A stretch of 64,000 nt of DNA from Terebella lapidaria (lineage: Eukaryota > Annelida > Polychaeta > Terebellida > Terebellidae). The stretch is from the NCBI GenBank assembly GCA_949152475.1, contig OX424563.1:14977001-15041000 (forward strand), given 5' to 3'. The notes beneath the pieces were generated by a model. That model worked only from the letters and a program-made list of their open reading frames with translations. It did not search any database and was not told the origin of the DNA. Both the position numbers and the translations under genes were made by a program. Every line of letters begins with the position of its first letter. The stretch's first letter is position 1. This document shows, piece by piece, positions 12,109-23,850 of the stretch.

Positions 12109-12248
12109 GTGTGTTTTCCAGCACACGGGAAAGATCGAGTTTGAACTGGTCGGAAGAATATTAGAGAGCACGAGACCGAAGGTCGAGTGTTTTCTGATGT
12201 TCTTCCGCCAGTTCAAACGAGATCTTTCCCGTGTGCTGGAAAACACAC
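12109..12248. repeat. 140-bp foldback element
   Basis: Two arms of about 50 bases, beginning GTGTGTTTTCCAGCACACGG and ending with its complement, pair with very few mismatches around a short centre (GAGACCGAAGGTCGAG). No target duplication was identified. It could be a foldback MITE or a hairpin remnant of a larger element. Confidence 0.7.
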
Positions 12249-12266
12249 GAAACAGGTTTTGTTTTT

Positions 12267-15200
12267 AGGTTACCGGACCTATGGTCCGATAACCTATTGG
12301 CATGGCGTTGCGTCCGTCGTCCATCGTCCGGCGTCCGGCGTCCGTCCGTTCACATTTTTATCTTTAAAGTATATGGTCCAATCTTTCTGAAATTTTGCAC
12401 AAAAATACCTAAAAATATTTTCATAACACTCCTCATATGTACTCCTATGATGTCTATAAATTTCGTTGCGCTTGAATCGCTCGAAGTGGGCCATTTTGGC
12501 CCAAACTCGGCCCAAATGGGACTTTCCCATGTTAAATTCTCCTATGCTTTATAATGGGACACATTATGCCTAATATCTCCCTTAAAGGGCCATGGACATG
12601 ATATTTGATGTGGTTATTAAATTGTTCTACATGCAATAGCATTCATATATATATGCATACAGATGGAAATAGAGCCATTCTAAACACTCAGATGAGATCT
12701 ACAGCGGTCCGAAGACCGACATTCCACGTGAAGAGCGGTCAGCATATTTTTACGTAAAATGACGTTTCTGACGTCACGGGGGAAAAGATTCTCTGTACAG
12801 AATCTTTGACGCTGGGGAGCGGTTGCAATTTTGTATGGGGCAAAGCACTGAAGATCGGGGTTAGGGCGGGATGAGGGGGGGGGGGGGGGGGTTATCACGA
12901 AGATGTGTTTCAGGCTGAAAGGGGGGCGGGGAGGCACAAGATACAAGATTTAATTAGGATCGAATTCACATCAGTTGTACAATGTTTCGCTAGAGCTGAA
13001 CATGCCCACCAGTTAGGCCTACAAATGAAAGACAAAATACAAAGTAGAAATTATGGATATGCTACGGTAAACTATCACACATACGTCCAATACCTCATCC
13101 TCCCACCCCCCCCCCCCCCCCACCACCACACACACACACCCTTCTCCCCGGGAGGTGAAAAAGCAGACAGGAAAAACCGTGATGTGATCTTGCGGGAGGG
13201 GAGGAGGTGTGGTGGGTGTGGTAAATATATATATTCAAATGAATGTGTCCGATATTATTTTAACACTGGTATAATTACATTATTTTTTCGATGTGCCAGC
13301 GATTAGACAAATGATTGACTTGTTTGCTGGTGGAAATATACATGGAATGCTAGGCCTTCTCTGTGATCAGGCATAATGGTTATACTGTAGAATGGTATGC
13401 CATAGAAACTCGTTGTGAGGCCTATAAATTAATTATTTGCTTTCTTCTACATTTATGTATTGAAAGCAATACAATATCAATCAATATTTAGTTATACGCA
13501 TTACCTATATATAACAGGAACTACCAACCTCCAAATAAGGATATAGGTGTGTTGTATACAACACACCTATATAGTGGGGATGATAATGGCAATATTTTCA
13601 CAAAATCACAGTTTCGACCTCTACTGAAACAAACGCTCAAATATCGATTCTTTTGCATATTAAATCGAATTCATGACAGTAAGAACTCTGATATTGTGCG
13701 TTTAGGCCAACGCACCCCCTCCTTCCCCTTCTGGTTCGACCCACTAACCCCTCATTGTGATGTAGGGCCATGTCCGTATTTTCTGGTGTTCGTTTCGATA
13801 TACACAATACACGTAGGCTACTCATATTGTTGACATTATGTCACACCGTTTTTTTACAACATGTCAGCCAAAAACTGAACGCTCATGGATCGATTCCCGT
13901 TTAGCAGCATACTGTGTACTAGAGCATAAGAAGACGTTGGGTGTAGCCTTTTTCACACAAAAATGCTGCTCTCAAAGGGTTGCACCATTTAACCCAAATT
14001 AAGCAGAAAATCGAGTGTGGACTCAGGGCTGGTGATTTGGGGCCCACCCAGGGGCCCCAAAAGCAGCTGAAGCCTCATTTGTTAAATGCGCAGGAGCATT
14101 CTGTGACGCTCCCGATTTAAATTTTGAACTTCTCAGACAATGCGTTTTTATGCAAATTATCTTAATTCAAGATGATGTTCCAGATTTAGACACTGTCAAC
14201 TTGATTTTTTAGATCATTCATTTCAAGCTATGATTTCAAGGGATTTCTTCTTAGCTGGCGGCAGCAGAAGTATATCGGCATTTATGTCTAGATATATTTT
14301 TGCAATGTTTTTTTAACAGGAAAATCACACTGTTCAATATACTGTAACGTATTGGATACATTTGTTTTACGGCAACAATTGATTTTTTTTTCAAGAATAA
14401 CCCGCGTTTACCCCCACCCCCATTCCCGTACACGTCCACTGCGCCTGGTTGTGGCAGGCTCATTGGCTTTCATTACGATTCAAGATTTTGGGAGAAAAGG
14501 AGGGGGAAATTATTGGCAGAATATCACCGTATGCGTGATCGTATTCCAATTCAACGACAGCGATAATCTGCGTCAAAAAGTTCTCTGAAAAATGGCGCCC
14601 GCCTAAAATTTTGCGCCCTAGGCCTGGGCCTAGTTGGCCTGTGCGGTAATAGGCCTACGGCTCTGATAATCCTAGCTTTTTTGAGCTGAAAGAATTGAAT
14701 CGCCGTTTGCTTCCCAGGTTAAGTAGGCCTGTCAAAAATATGGGCATACGTTTGTCAAGTTTCATCACGATACGTTTCAGTATATCGCTGAACTACAGAC
14801 AAAACTTATTGAGCGCATGTAGGCCTGTGTAAACTGGCTATGCCATGGATCATTCGGAAAGTAGAAAAGGCTGACACCTTCCCGATATGTAGGACCTTCG
14901 CCGACACTACGGTTACCCATGCTGCCTATAATTATAAAATTCCCATACCTATTGATATGATATAAATAGTATAGTAGTGATGAATGGAATCCCTCCAAAA
15001 ACCCGCAATTATAAAACAACCACCTGCAAACGACAAACGTCTTTACCAGCGCGGTCGCTCCCTCGTGACGTCACAGATCACAAAGAACGTAAAATGCCAA
15101 TCATCTCTCGCAACGGTTTCAGGTCAATTTCTGGACAACCCGAGCCCTAATTGATACCGTTTCTGTTGTATACATACTCAGTAGGTGCTTAACTTCATTA

Positions 15201-16853
15201 TTAAAGCAAGTCATTTTTTCGTGTCCATGGCCCTTTAATATTGAGATTAGAGACTAGGAATCAATTGTGGACATATAGGAAATGATATATGCTGAATATT
15301 CTCGTGACCTTGAATTTGACCTCTGACCTCGGTTTCAAGGTCAGAGCACAAAATGTATAATATCTTGCTTATTATCGACTTTACAGCTTAGGAATCAATT
15401 GTGGACATATAGGAAATGATAAATGCCGAATATTTTGATGACCTATAATTTGACCTTTGACCTCATTTTCAAGGTCACAGGACAGAATGGCTAATATCTC
15501 ACTTATTGTCGATTTTTCAGCTTAGGGATCAATTGTGGACATATAGGGAATGATATATGCTGAATATTCTCATGACCTTGAATGTGACCTCTGACCTCGG
15601 TTTCAAGGTCAGAGCACAAAATGTCTAATATATCGCTTATTATCAACTTTACAGCCTAGGAATCAATTTTGGACATATAGGAAATGATATATGCCGAATA
15701 ATCTGATGACCTTGAATTTGACGTTTGACCTCATTTTCAAGGTCACAGAACAAAATGGCTAATATCTCACTTATTATCGATTTTACAGCTTAGGGATCAT
15801 TGTGGACATAAAGGAAATGATATATGCTGAATATTCCCGCGACCTTGAATTTGACCTCTGACTTCAGTTTCAAGGTCAGAGCACAAAATGGCTAATATCT
15901 CGCCTATTATTGACTTTACAGCTTAGGAATCAATTGTGGACATATAGGAAATGATATATGCCAAATATTCTAATGACCTTTGAATTTGACCTTTGACCTC
16001 ATTTTCAAGGTCACAGGAAAAGTGGCTAATATCTCGCTTATCGACTTTACAGCCTAGGAATCAATTATGAACATATAGGAAATGATATATGCAGATTATT
16101 GCCATGACACTAGCTTGGTACTGTATATTATCTCGGTTTTTCTCGACTTTACAGCTTAGCAATCAATTGTGAACATATAGAAAATGATACATTCTGAACA
16201 TTGGCATGACCTTGAACTTGATCTTTGACCTCATTTTCAAGGTCGCAGGACAAAATGGCTAATATCTCGCTTATTATCGACTTTACAGTCTAGGAATCAA
16301 TTATGAACATATAGGAAATGATATATGCTGAACATTGCTATGACCTTGAATTTGACCCTTGACCTCATTTTCAAGGTCAGAGAACGAAATGGCTAATATC
16401 TCGCTTTTTCCCGACTTTACAGCTTAGCAGTCAATTGTGAACATATAGAAAATGATATATTCTGAACATTGTCATGACCTTGAACTTCACCTCTGACCTA
16501 GTTTTCAATGTCACAGGACAAAATGGCTATTATCTTGCTTATTATCTACTTTACAGCTTAGGAATCAATTATGAACATATAGGAAATGATATATGCTGAA
16601 TATTGCTATGATATGACTTTGAATTCGACCTTTGACCTCATTTTCAAGGTCACAGGACATAATGGCTAATATCTCGCTTATTATTTACTTTACAGCTTAG
16701 GAATCAATTGTGGACATACTAGAAGTGACATATGCCGAATATTATCGTGTTCTTGAACTGACCAATGACCTTATTTTCAAGGTCACGGGACAAAATACTA
16801 ATATCTGAAATATCTATTGTCCGGTAACCTTTCTTAGCCCTTGGGCTAATTTT
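12267..16853 (+). mobile_element. A-type element with 134-bp satellite, split by a TTAA element
   Basis: The 5' hairpin follows TTTTT; the leader is normal to about 12420, then a short deletion. The satellite is interrupted at 12585 by a 2.65-kb insertion and resumes at 15235 with about ten 134-bp monomers. The 3' end at 16818-16853 is a good family match (GTCCGGTAACCT, then TTAGCCCTTGGGCTAA). Some monomers near 16040-16600 form a subtype with CTGAACATTG. Confidence 0.75.
12586..15234. mobile_element. TTAA-flanked TIR element (piggyBac-like, non-autonomous)
   Basis: The satellite it sits in reads CTTAATATTGAG when uninterrupted; here it reads CTTAA, 2,649 inserted bases, then TTAATATTG. The ends are inverted repeats beginning AGGGCCATGGACA. 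TTAA duplication is the hallmark of piggyBac-type integration. Subterminal regions also mirror each other (TTTTACGT and TGACGTCA near both ends). The interior is not satellite, has a poly-G near 12878, a poly-C plus CA run near 13107, and no transposase frame that I recognise. Confidence 0.75.
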
Positions 16854-17322
16854 ATCACATGCTATGAATTTATGATTCTGAAATATTTGGAAACCCAAAC
16901 CATGTACGTTAGAGTGAAATTGTACCAAAGATTGCAAGAACTTCTTACAATCCTTGATTGTACCCAAGGACCCTTGTACTGAGCAGATCGAAGACCCGTA
17001 AACATGTGCGTTGCTAGGAAACAGTATAAACAATGCAGATCATCTGGTCGTCAAATACTTTGTATTATGACGTCACGGTGGTTGTACGTTTTCTGCATGG
17101 TTAAATGTTGCTAAGGTTGAATCACGTGATGTTTCATTGTCAAGTCATAGAACACTCGTGATTTCATTGTTCTTTCAAATCATGTGAATATTTGAAATGT
17201 GAAGCAAAATGTGAAGAAAAAAATAGTGCAAACATGATGTTTCCGGCAAAGGTTATCACACTGTCGGAAATCACTGTGTGTTCCTACTGTTTGTAGTTTA
17301 AGATAAATTCATTGCATGTGAT
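16854..17322. repeat. 469-bp segment with 20-bp inverted ends between convergent elements
   Basis: The left end ATCACATGCTATGAATTTAT pairs with the right end at 17303-17322 (19 of 20). Just outside each end lies the T-run/A-run and the 3' end of an A-type element, one on each strand. The interior contains TGACGTCA at 17068-17075 and no recognised gene. It is probably a small TIR element whose flanking T-runs were both used as landing sites. Confidence 0.6.
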
Positions 17323-18000
17323 AAAATTAGCCCAAAGGCTAAGACAGGTTACCGGACAATTTTGGTTTGGCCATGGCAGCATTGGCAGGTAACAGACCTT
17401 GAGATTTACCAATCAAGGTTCGTAGTGTGAACATATGGCCTTGAGATTTACCAATCAAGGTCATCCGTGTGAACTTCGATGTCACCATTACATGTATGTG
17501 TGCGGCATTCGATATTCTATATGTTCATAATACAAAGATATATCTGGGTGGAATCGTTTAGGCCGCTCAGGTCAATTTACACATTACGAGTCAGACATTT
17601 GGAACTCAAGGTCATCTGATGTCAAATTCAAGGTCATCATTAGTTGTGCGGCCATATACATGTTTGTCTTGCTATATGTTCATTATGCAAACATGAGCTC
17701 TATCTGCAAGCATTTCATCTATAGAGGCAAATCTGGGCATTTTTTTACCCCAAAATGTGCCATATATGTCTTGCTATATGTTCATAATGCAAACATGAGC
17801 TCTATCGGCAAGCATTTCATCTATAGAGGCAAATCTGGGCATTTTTTACCCCAAAATGGCTGTTTTGACCTTTCAAGTTCATCAAAGGTCAAATTCAAGG
17901 TCACCACACAAACCCCATATATGACTTCCCATTTGAGAGTGCCAATTTCTAAGCTGTATCTTCAAGTGTTCTATGAGTACAGTCTTGACAGCTCCCATTA

Positions 18001-19796
18001 GGCCACGCCAATATATAAAGTTGGTTTATGGATTTTTGTCCGGAAGAAAAACGTACGTGCGAGCTATATTTTTTTACATTCAATATTAAATTTTCTGTCT
18101 TTGGAAATTTTCTTTTTAAAAATGGTACGAGCGATATATGTTTTTTTACTGATAATTTTTGTCTTTGGAAATAAGATTGCCAACATTCGTGCGAGAGTTT
18201 TTATTTTAGTTGATAAATTATGTATTTTCCGCTTATTTTGATATTGTATTCCAGCTTTCATGACCTTGAAAAATCAAATTGGTCAAATTGGCGGAAGAAT
18301 ATGGTCATTTGGACTAAATAAGCTGTTCTTTTTTCCCTTAACCCGTCTATATATCAAGGATGTATGATTGACTCTTGGTAGGTGAGCAATTCAATATGTA
18401 TTCCGTGCCATTTTTCTTCACAGTAAATAGTTTGGCAATTTGTGAACAGACTCAGTTTTCAATGTGTCATGTTGAATTCCATGTCATGTCATGTTTATGC
18501 TGCTGCAAATAAATTTTGTCTAAAATATTGCAGTAAAAATCCAAGTTGTCCTGCTGTATTCAGATAACTATAGGCAGATATATATACCTATGCATTGCAG
18601 AAGAATGATCTATCGCAAGATACTATTGGTTAAGCTCTGGAAGATTTTTGGTATTGAGATATACATGCATTATGTTAAAATCATGTACAGTCAAACCTCC
18701 CATTAGTAAACGTTCAAGGGACCGGGCCAAAATGTTCACTAACTGGAGGTGTTCACTAATCGGAAGAATGGGTCTGGGGGATTCTGAACAAGAGTCAGAC
18801 AATGACAAATTTTTTCTTTTGGAAGACATGGCTCATGCTGAACAGAACCAGTAGAATGTCAGTGAATAAAATAGTGCATGGGTATTTGCTTTATACATCA
18901 GGGGGTTTCTTCATTGTTAGTCCACTATCATCATCTACTCGTGTTCAAACTGTCATTCTTGGTGCATGAGGTGAAATCTGTCTTTAGATTATAGGCATGA
19001 GTCTATTTTCTACCTGACATGTTTGCACTTGGTCAGGCAAAATTAATTGTGCCCAGTGAATCCCCTTGCTTTAGACTGTAATAACAGAGAAGCTGGGAAG
19101 GGGAGGCTGGTCAATGAGGTGTAACATTGCTGGTCACAGAATCTATGATAACTGAAAGGCAGATGGCTTAGAGGCATTTGAGGAGGGAAGAGGGGAGGGG
19201 GGGATGGGAGCCAACGGTGTTTGGCAGTTTGGGTCAATGATACCCTGATAATTGGTTAACATTGAATTGCCTATGTTCACTAAATAGAGGTCTATTAACA
19301 TTGAAATGCCCCCTTTGGAACCTAAAAAGGTGTTCACTGTTCACAGTAGAAAGGTGTTCACTAATCGGAAGAGAGCTCCAATGTTAAAGGATAGGCGTTC
19401 ATTTGGGACTGGGAAAAACTGTTCACTGATACGAGTTGTTCACTGATCGGAGGTGTTCACTAATGGAAGTTTGACTGTATATCAACATTTCATGCCAGAA
19501 AGACCCGCCCTAAAATGCTGATATTTTCCGCTCAAGGGTGATTCTGTGCAGTATTGGCACATTATGATTCAAACAGTGCCTCGGGAAAACATCGATACTG
19601 GCTCTGTAAATGCGATTTTTGACAACCATTTGGGTGAGAACAGACTGTGATTTTGATTTCGGGGCAAAAACTAAGTTGTCGATGAATTTTATTAGCTCAA
19701 AATAGGTGCGGCCATTTTTTTTACCGAAAATTTCAGTATCTAATGAATTTTCAGGGGCGGCGATTCCATCGACCAACTCTATATATTGGTGTGGCC
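18001..19796. mobile_element. Harbinger-like TIR element with TTA target duplication
   Basis: The host A2 unit reads CCCATTATGAAGG when intact; here CCCATTA is followed by 1,796 bases and then TTATGAAGG. Ends are GGCCACGCCAATATATAAAG and a near-complement ending TATATATTGGTGTGGCC. A 3-bp TTA duplication and a GGCC start are typical of PIF/Harbinger elements. No DDE transposase or Myb-like frame was found, so it is non-autonomous. A second MITE lies inside. Confidence 0.65.
18688..19477. mobile_element. 790-bp TA-flanked MITE (pogo/Tigger-like)
   Basis: Terminal inverted repeats CAGTCAAACCTCCCATTAGT and its near-complement ACTAATGGAAGTTTGACTG are flanked by TA. A CAGTCAAACCTC-type start is typical of pogo/Tigger elements. 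The motif GTTCACTAATCGGA recurs inside both ends. A short open stretch to a stop near 18854 is acidic (DSEQESDND) and could be the tail of a lost transposase; this is weak. Confidence 0.65.
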
Positions 19797-20767
19797 TTAT
19801 GAAGGAAAAAAGTGCCGAAAATTTTCTAAGTCAAACATTTTTCCAGAGGGTGAAAAATTTTTTTTGCCTAGAAATGGCCCAAAATGGATAGTAATGCGAT
19901 TCGGGGCGAAAAACTTTTTCATCGCCGACTCGTCAAAAATTCAAAATGGCCGCCACACGGAGATCGGCGATTCAAGGGCAAAAAAACTTATACACATCAT
20001 AAAGGTACATAAGGGGAATCTTTTGGAAAAAAATCTCCAAACTGATCAGACAGTTTTCGAGAAAAGACAGACAAGGTGCAAATTTGGGCATTTTTCGACC
20101 CAAAAATGCCTGTTTTGACCTTTCAAGGTCATCCAAGGTCAAATTCAAGGTCACCACACAAGTCGCCATATATGACTTCCCATTTGAAAGTGCCAATTTC
20201 TAAGCTCTATCTTCAGGCGTTCTAGGAGTACAGTTCCGGCAGCTCCCATTATGAAGGAAAAAAGTGCCGAAAATGTTCCAAGTCCAAAATTTTTTTCAAA
20301 GGGGGAAAAAAATTTTTTGTCTAGAAATGTCCCAAAATGGATAGTAATGCGATTTGGGGCGAAAAACATTTTTTTCGTCGACCCGTCGAAAATTCAAAAT
20401 GGCCGCCATACGCAGACCGGCGATTCAAGGACAACCAAACTTATACACATCATAGAGGTACATAAAAAGAATCTTTTGAAACAAAAATCTCAAATCTGAT
20501 CAGACAGTTTTTGAGAAAATGGCCGCCAAAGTTCAAAATTGACCATTTTTCGACGAAAACGGCCGCCATTTTGAAAAAAAAAAAAATATATAAAAACTAA
20601 GAAATACCTCCTTCTCGAATTATTTCAAGATATCTTTTCCCAAATTTTCAGAAAGATTGGACCGTAAACTTTAAAGATAAAAATGTGGACGGACGACGAC
20701 GACGGACGGACGGACGCCAGACGCAATGCCATGGCAATAGGTTATCGGACCATAGGTCCGGTAACCT

Positions 20768-21047
20768 AAAAAATCAGAAAGGCCAACAATGTGCATTCTT
20801 TACAGGGCCTGATACAAAGGACAGGAAGGCCAAAAATGTGCATTCGTACATGATATGTACACGAATTGGCCTCTAGGGGCCGAAAACTTCTGCATAGACC
20901 TCAAATTATGCTTCACACTACAAAGCCTCCGAGGCATCTGTAGGCCTTGTCATCTAGTTGTAAAAGATTTCACTCTCTTCTCAACCAGGAAGGAAAACCC
21001 AACAACCCAGTTCGTATAAATGATGCCCAACAAACATTCATGGCACA
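20768..21047. other. Spacer with a short tandem duplication
   Basis: The motif AATGTGCATTC followed by a spacer and AAAGGACAGG occurs twice near 20786 and 20827. No gene seen. The part from about 20950 is unique and may contain the 5' UTR of the following exon. Confidence 0.4.
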
Positions 21048-21176
21048 ATGGATGAACAGGAAAATTCAGAATGTGATTCATTCCCGGATGCTGGGAGGAT
21101 GTCGCCCATGAACCTGACGCAAGATAGTGGTTCAATGGATGGTAGTCATGGTAGTGCAGATCTGAATGCCAAACAG
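21048..21176 (+). CDS. Candidate first coding exon, unidentified protein
   Basis: An ATG in good context (acaATGg) opens a 43-codon frame ending in a consensus donor, CAG|GTAAGT at 21177. The peptide starts MDEQENSECDSFPDAG and is rich in Ser, Gly, Asp, Asn and Met, like the disordered N-terminus of many nuclear proteins. It lies in non-repetitive DNA between two elements. I do not recognise the family. It ends in phase 0. The first PARP14-like exon could begin at 39637 in phase 0 with no stop before its own ATG, so joining the two would give one open frame; that is only a possibility. An upstream acceptor and 5' UTR were not established. Confidence 0.5.
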
Positions 21177-21769
21177 GTAAGTTAATTAGATAATATACTG
21201 AACAGTTAAAGAATAGTAACTGCTAGTAAATGTGCCCCTGAGTCTCGTTCTGCAGATATCCCTCTAAAATGGACAATTTTAGTTTGCTTTTGCAAGTACT
21301 GCACAAAACTATTATTTGAAATATTCTAACAGCTTGTCTTTCAATCTTGAACCACTTGTAGAATCGACTGAATTTACTGGACATTTCACACAAAAATTGT
21401 TTCGAAACATGTGCATAATATGTGTTCATAATGAATTTCCACAACCAAGATTCAAACTGATAACTTCTAAATGCTGATACCCTGGTGTAGTGGTACACGC
21501 ACTGTACGTACAGGTGTACCAGCAATTAAAAGACATTGTATTTAACAGGCGTTTATTCAGGGAAGAGCCCTATTGATTTCAGGTTCAATCCATTGAACGA
21601 GCGTTGACCTAGAGCTCGAAAGAATTTTTTCTAAGGCTCCCTGCATATCTCGGAAACAGTGCATCGTAGAGCGAAACAGACATTATTTTTGGACTCATTG
21701 CCCTAGCCAAATGTGTCGTGAGGGTACAGAGGGTAGAGTTGAGGGTATTATATGATCATTTTTGTTTTT
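21177..21769. other. Unique sequence, then an old repeat fragment
   Basis: From the donor at 21177 to about 21590 nothing was recognised. About 21590-21740 resembles the repeat unit of 41300-42110 (CTCGGAAACAGTGCATCGTAGAGCGAAAC-type text), a degraded member of an element array. Confidence 0.45.
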
Positions 21770-23850
21770 AGGTTACCGGACCTATGGTCCGATAACCTAT
21801 TGCCATGGCGTTGCGTCCGGCGTCCGTCCGTCAACAATTTTATCTTTAAAGTTTAAGATCGTTTTTTTCTCAAATTTTACGCAAAAATGCCTAAAAATAT
21901 TTCGAGAGGGAGGTATTTTTTAGTTTTTTGATTTTCGCATTTTTTTCAAAATGGCGGCCGTTTTCGTCGAAAAAAGGCCAATTTTGGAGTTTGGCGGCCA
22001 TTTTCTCAAAAACTGTCTGACCACTTTTGAGATTTTTGTTTCAAAAGATTCCTCTCATATACCCCTGTGACGTGTATAAGTTTCATTGGCCTTGAATCGC
22101 CGGTCTGCGTGTGGCAGCCATTTTGATTTTTTCGACAGGTCCCAAATGGCACTTTCCCATGTTAAATTCTCCTATGCTTTATAATGGGAAACATTTTTCT
22201 TGATATCTCACTTAATATTGAGATTAGAGACTAGGAATCAATTGTGGACATATAGGAAATGATATATGCTGAATATTCTCGTGATCTTGAATTTGACCTC
22301 CGACCTCAGTTTCAAGGTCAGAGAACAAAATGGCTAATATCTCGCTTATTATCGACTTTACAGCTTAGGAATCAATTGTGGACATATAGGAAATGATATA
22401 AGCCAAATATTCTGATGACCTTGAATTTGACCTTTGACCTCATTTTCAAGGTCAAAGGACAAAATGGCTAATATCTCGCTTCTTATCGACTTTACAGCTT
22501 AGGAATCAATTATGAACATATACTGTAAACGTACCAAATTTCGCGATGTATTAATTTCGCGAGTTTCGTGTTTGAAAAAAAACTGCGAAAATATATACAC
22601 GCGAAAATACGGCGAAAATAAATACATATGCAGACCACATCACGCTTGAAATCTTATCAAAGATTTAATGTGTTCCATCCGTGCTGTCGCTCACCAAAAG
22701 GCATTTGTGAGACAATTATCGCCCATAGGTCGCTGAAAATGTCACGTGTCACTCTGACAGTGGGATACTTTTCTGACCAACAGCACCATGTTAGTGTAGT
22801 TCGTCGGGAAAATGACCAGCCGGCAGAACAACTCATGTGATAATTGTCTCACAAATTATGCCTTCCTTGGTTGATGTCGCCACCGTTAGTTCATGTGCTC
22901 TGGCAGAAATAAACAGTGAGTAGATTTATTGAGTATTGATCGTTTGTGTTTTGTTCACTGTCTGAACATGCTAGTATGCTAGTATGCAGTTTATGGCAAA
23001 CATACATCTGTGATCAATAATATTTGGGCCTTGTGTATTAAATTGGTACAATTACTTATCAATTTAAAATACCTGATCCCACACCCAACATAAAAACGCG
23101 AACTTAAATCCACGCGAACCTGTTGAGATGTTGAAAACGCGAACATTGATAGACGCAAAATTTTATATGTTTACAGTAGGTAATGATATATGCAGATTAT
23201 TGTCATGACCTTGAATTTGACCTTTGACCTCATTTTCAAAGGACAAAATGGCTAATATCTCACTTATTATCGATTTTACAGCTTAGGGATCAATTGTGGA
23301 CATGTAGGAAATGATATATGCTGAAGATTCTCGTGACTTTGAATTTGACCTCTGACCTCATTTTCAAGGTCAAGAACACAAAATGGCTAATATCTCACTT
23401 ATTATCGACTTTACAGCTTAGGAATAAGTTGTGGGCATAATAGAAAATGATAAAAGCCTAATATTCTGATGACCTTGATTTGACCTTTGACCTCATTTTC
23501 AAGGTCGCAGGACAAAACGGCTAATATCTCACTTATTATCGACTTTACAGCTTAGGAATCAGTTGTGCACCTATAGGGAATGTTGTATGCCAAATATTTT
23601 GATGACCATTAATTCGACCTTTCAAGGTCATAGAACAAAATTGCTATTTTGTTTTACTTGTTATTGAATTTACAGCTTAGCAAACAATGGACATATCGGG
23701 AATGATATACATGTTTGCTGGATATTCTCATGACGTTGCATTTGACCAGTGACCTTATTTTCAAGGTCACAGGACAAAATGGCTAATATCTAAAATATAA
23801 AACATATTTTGTCCGGTAACCTGTCTTAGCCCTTGGGCTATTTTTTTTTT
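21770..23850 (+). mobile_element. A-type element with 134-bp satellite, split by a MITE
   Basis: Good 5' hairpin after TTTTT at 21770, a short GTCCGTC run, the leader, then satellite monomers. A MITE is inserted at 22523. The 3' end at 23811-23850 has GTCCGGTAACCT and TAGCCCTTGGGCTA followed by ten T's. Confidence 0.75.
22523..23176. mobile_element. 654-bp TA-flanked MITE
   Basis: Inserted at the TA of the satellite text CATATAGG: CATA|TA then CTGTAAAC ... GTTTACAG then TA|GG. Both ends carry TTTCGCG/CGCGAA-rich subterminal sequence. Inside, an 18-bp inverted repeat (ATTTGTGAGACAATTATC at about 22701 and its complement near 22839) encloses about 120 bases, perhaps a further nested hairpin element. 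No transposase. Confidence 0.7.

Larger units (their letters stand above)
17323..20767 (-). mobile_element. A-type element with A2 repeats, inverted, split by a Harbinger-like insertion
   Basis: Read on the - strand, the 5' hairpin is at 20740-20767 after a T-run, then the GTCCGTC run and two A2 units; the 3' end with GTCCGGTAACCT and the TAGCC/GGCTA hairpin is at 17323-17360. A 1.8-kb element is inserted at 18001-19796 within an A2 unit. Near the 3' end is a short repeat (CTTGATTGGTAAATCTCA) also seen at 35850, 60310 and 62190. Confidence 0.75.

Noticed and set aside
12905-13306. 133-codon + strand frame inside the TTAA element
   Set aside because: It runs through a poly-C and CA microsatellite and has no domain; probably a chance frame.
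17660-18001. 113-codon + strand frame and similar frames at 19786, 20251, 34929, 35162, 36342 and 61257 (KIFFKG, YEGKKCRKFSK)
   Set aside because: These are A2 repeat units read in frame on either strand. They recur with each unit and show no domain.
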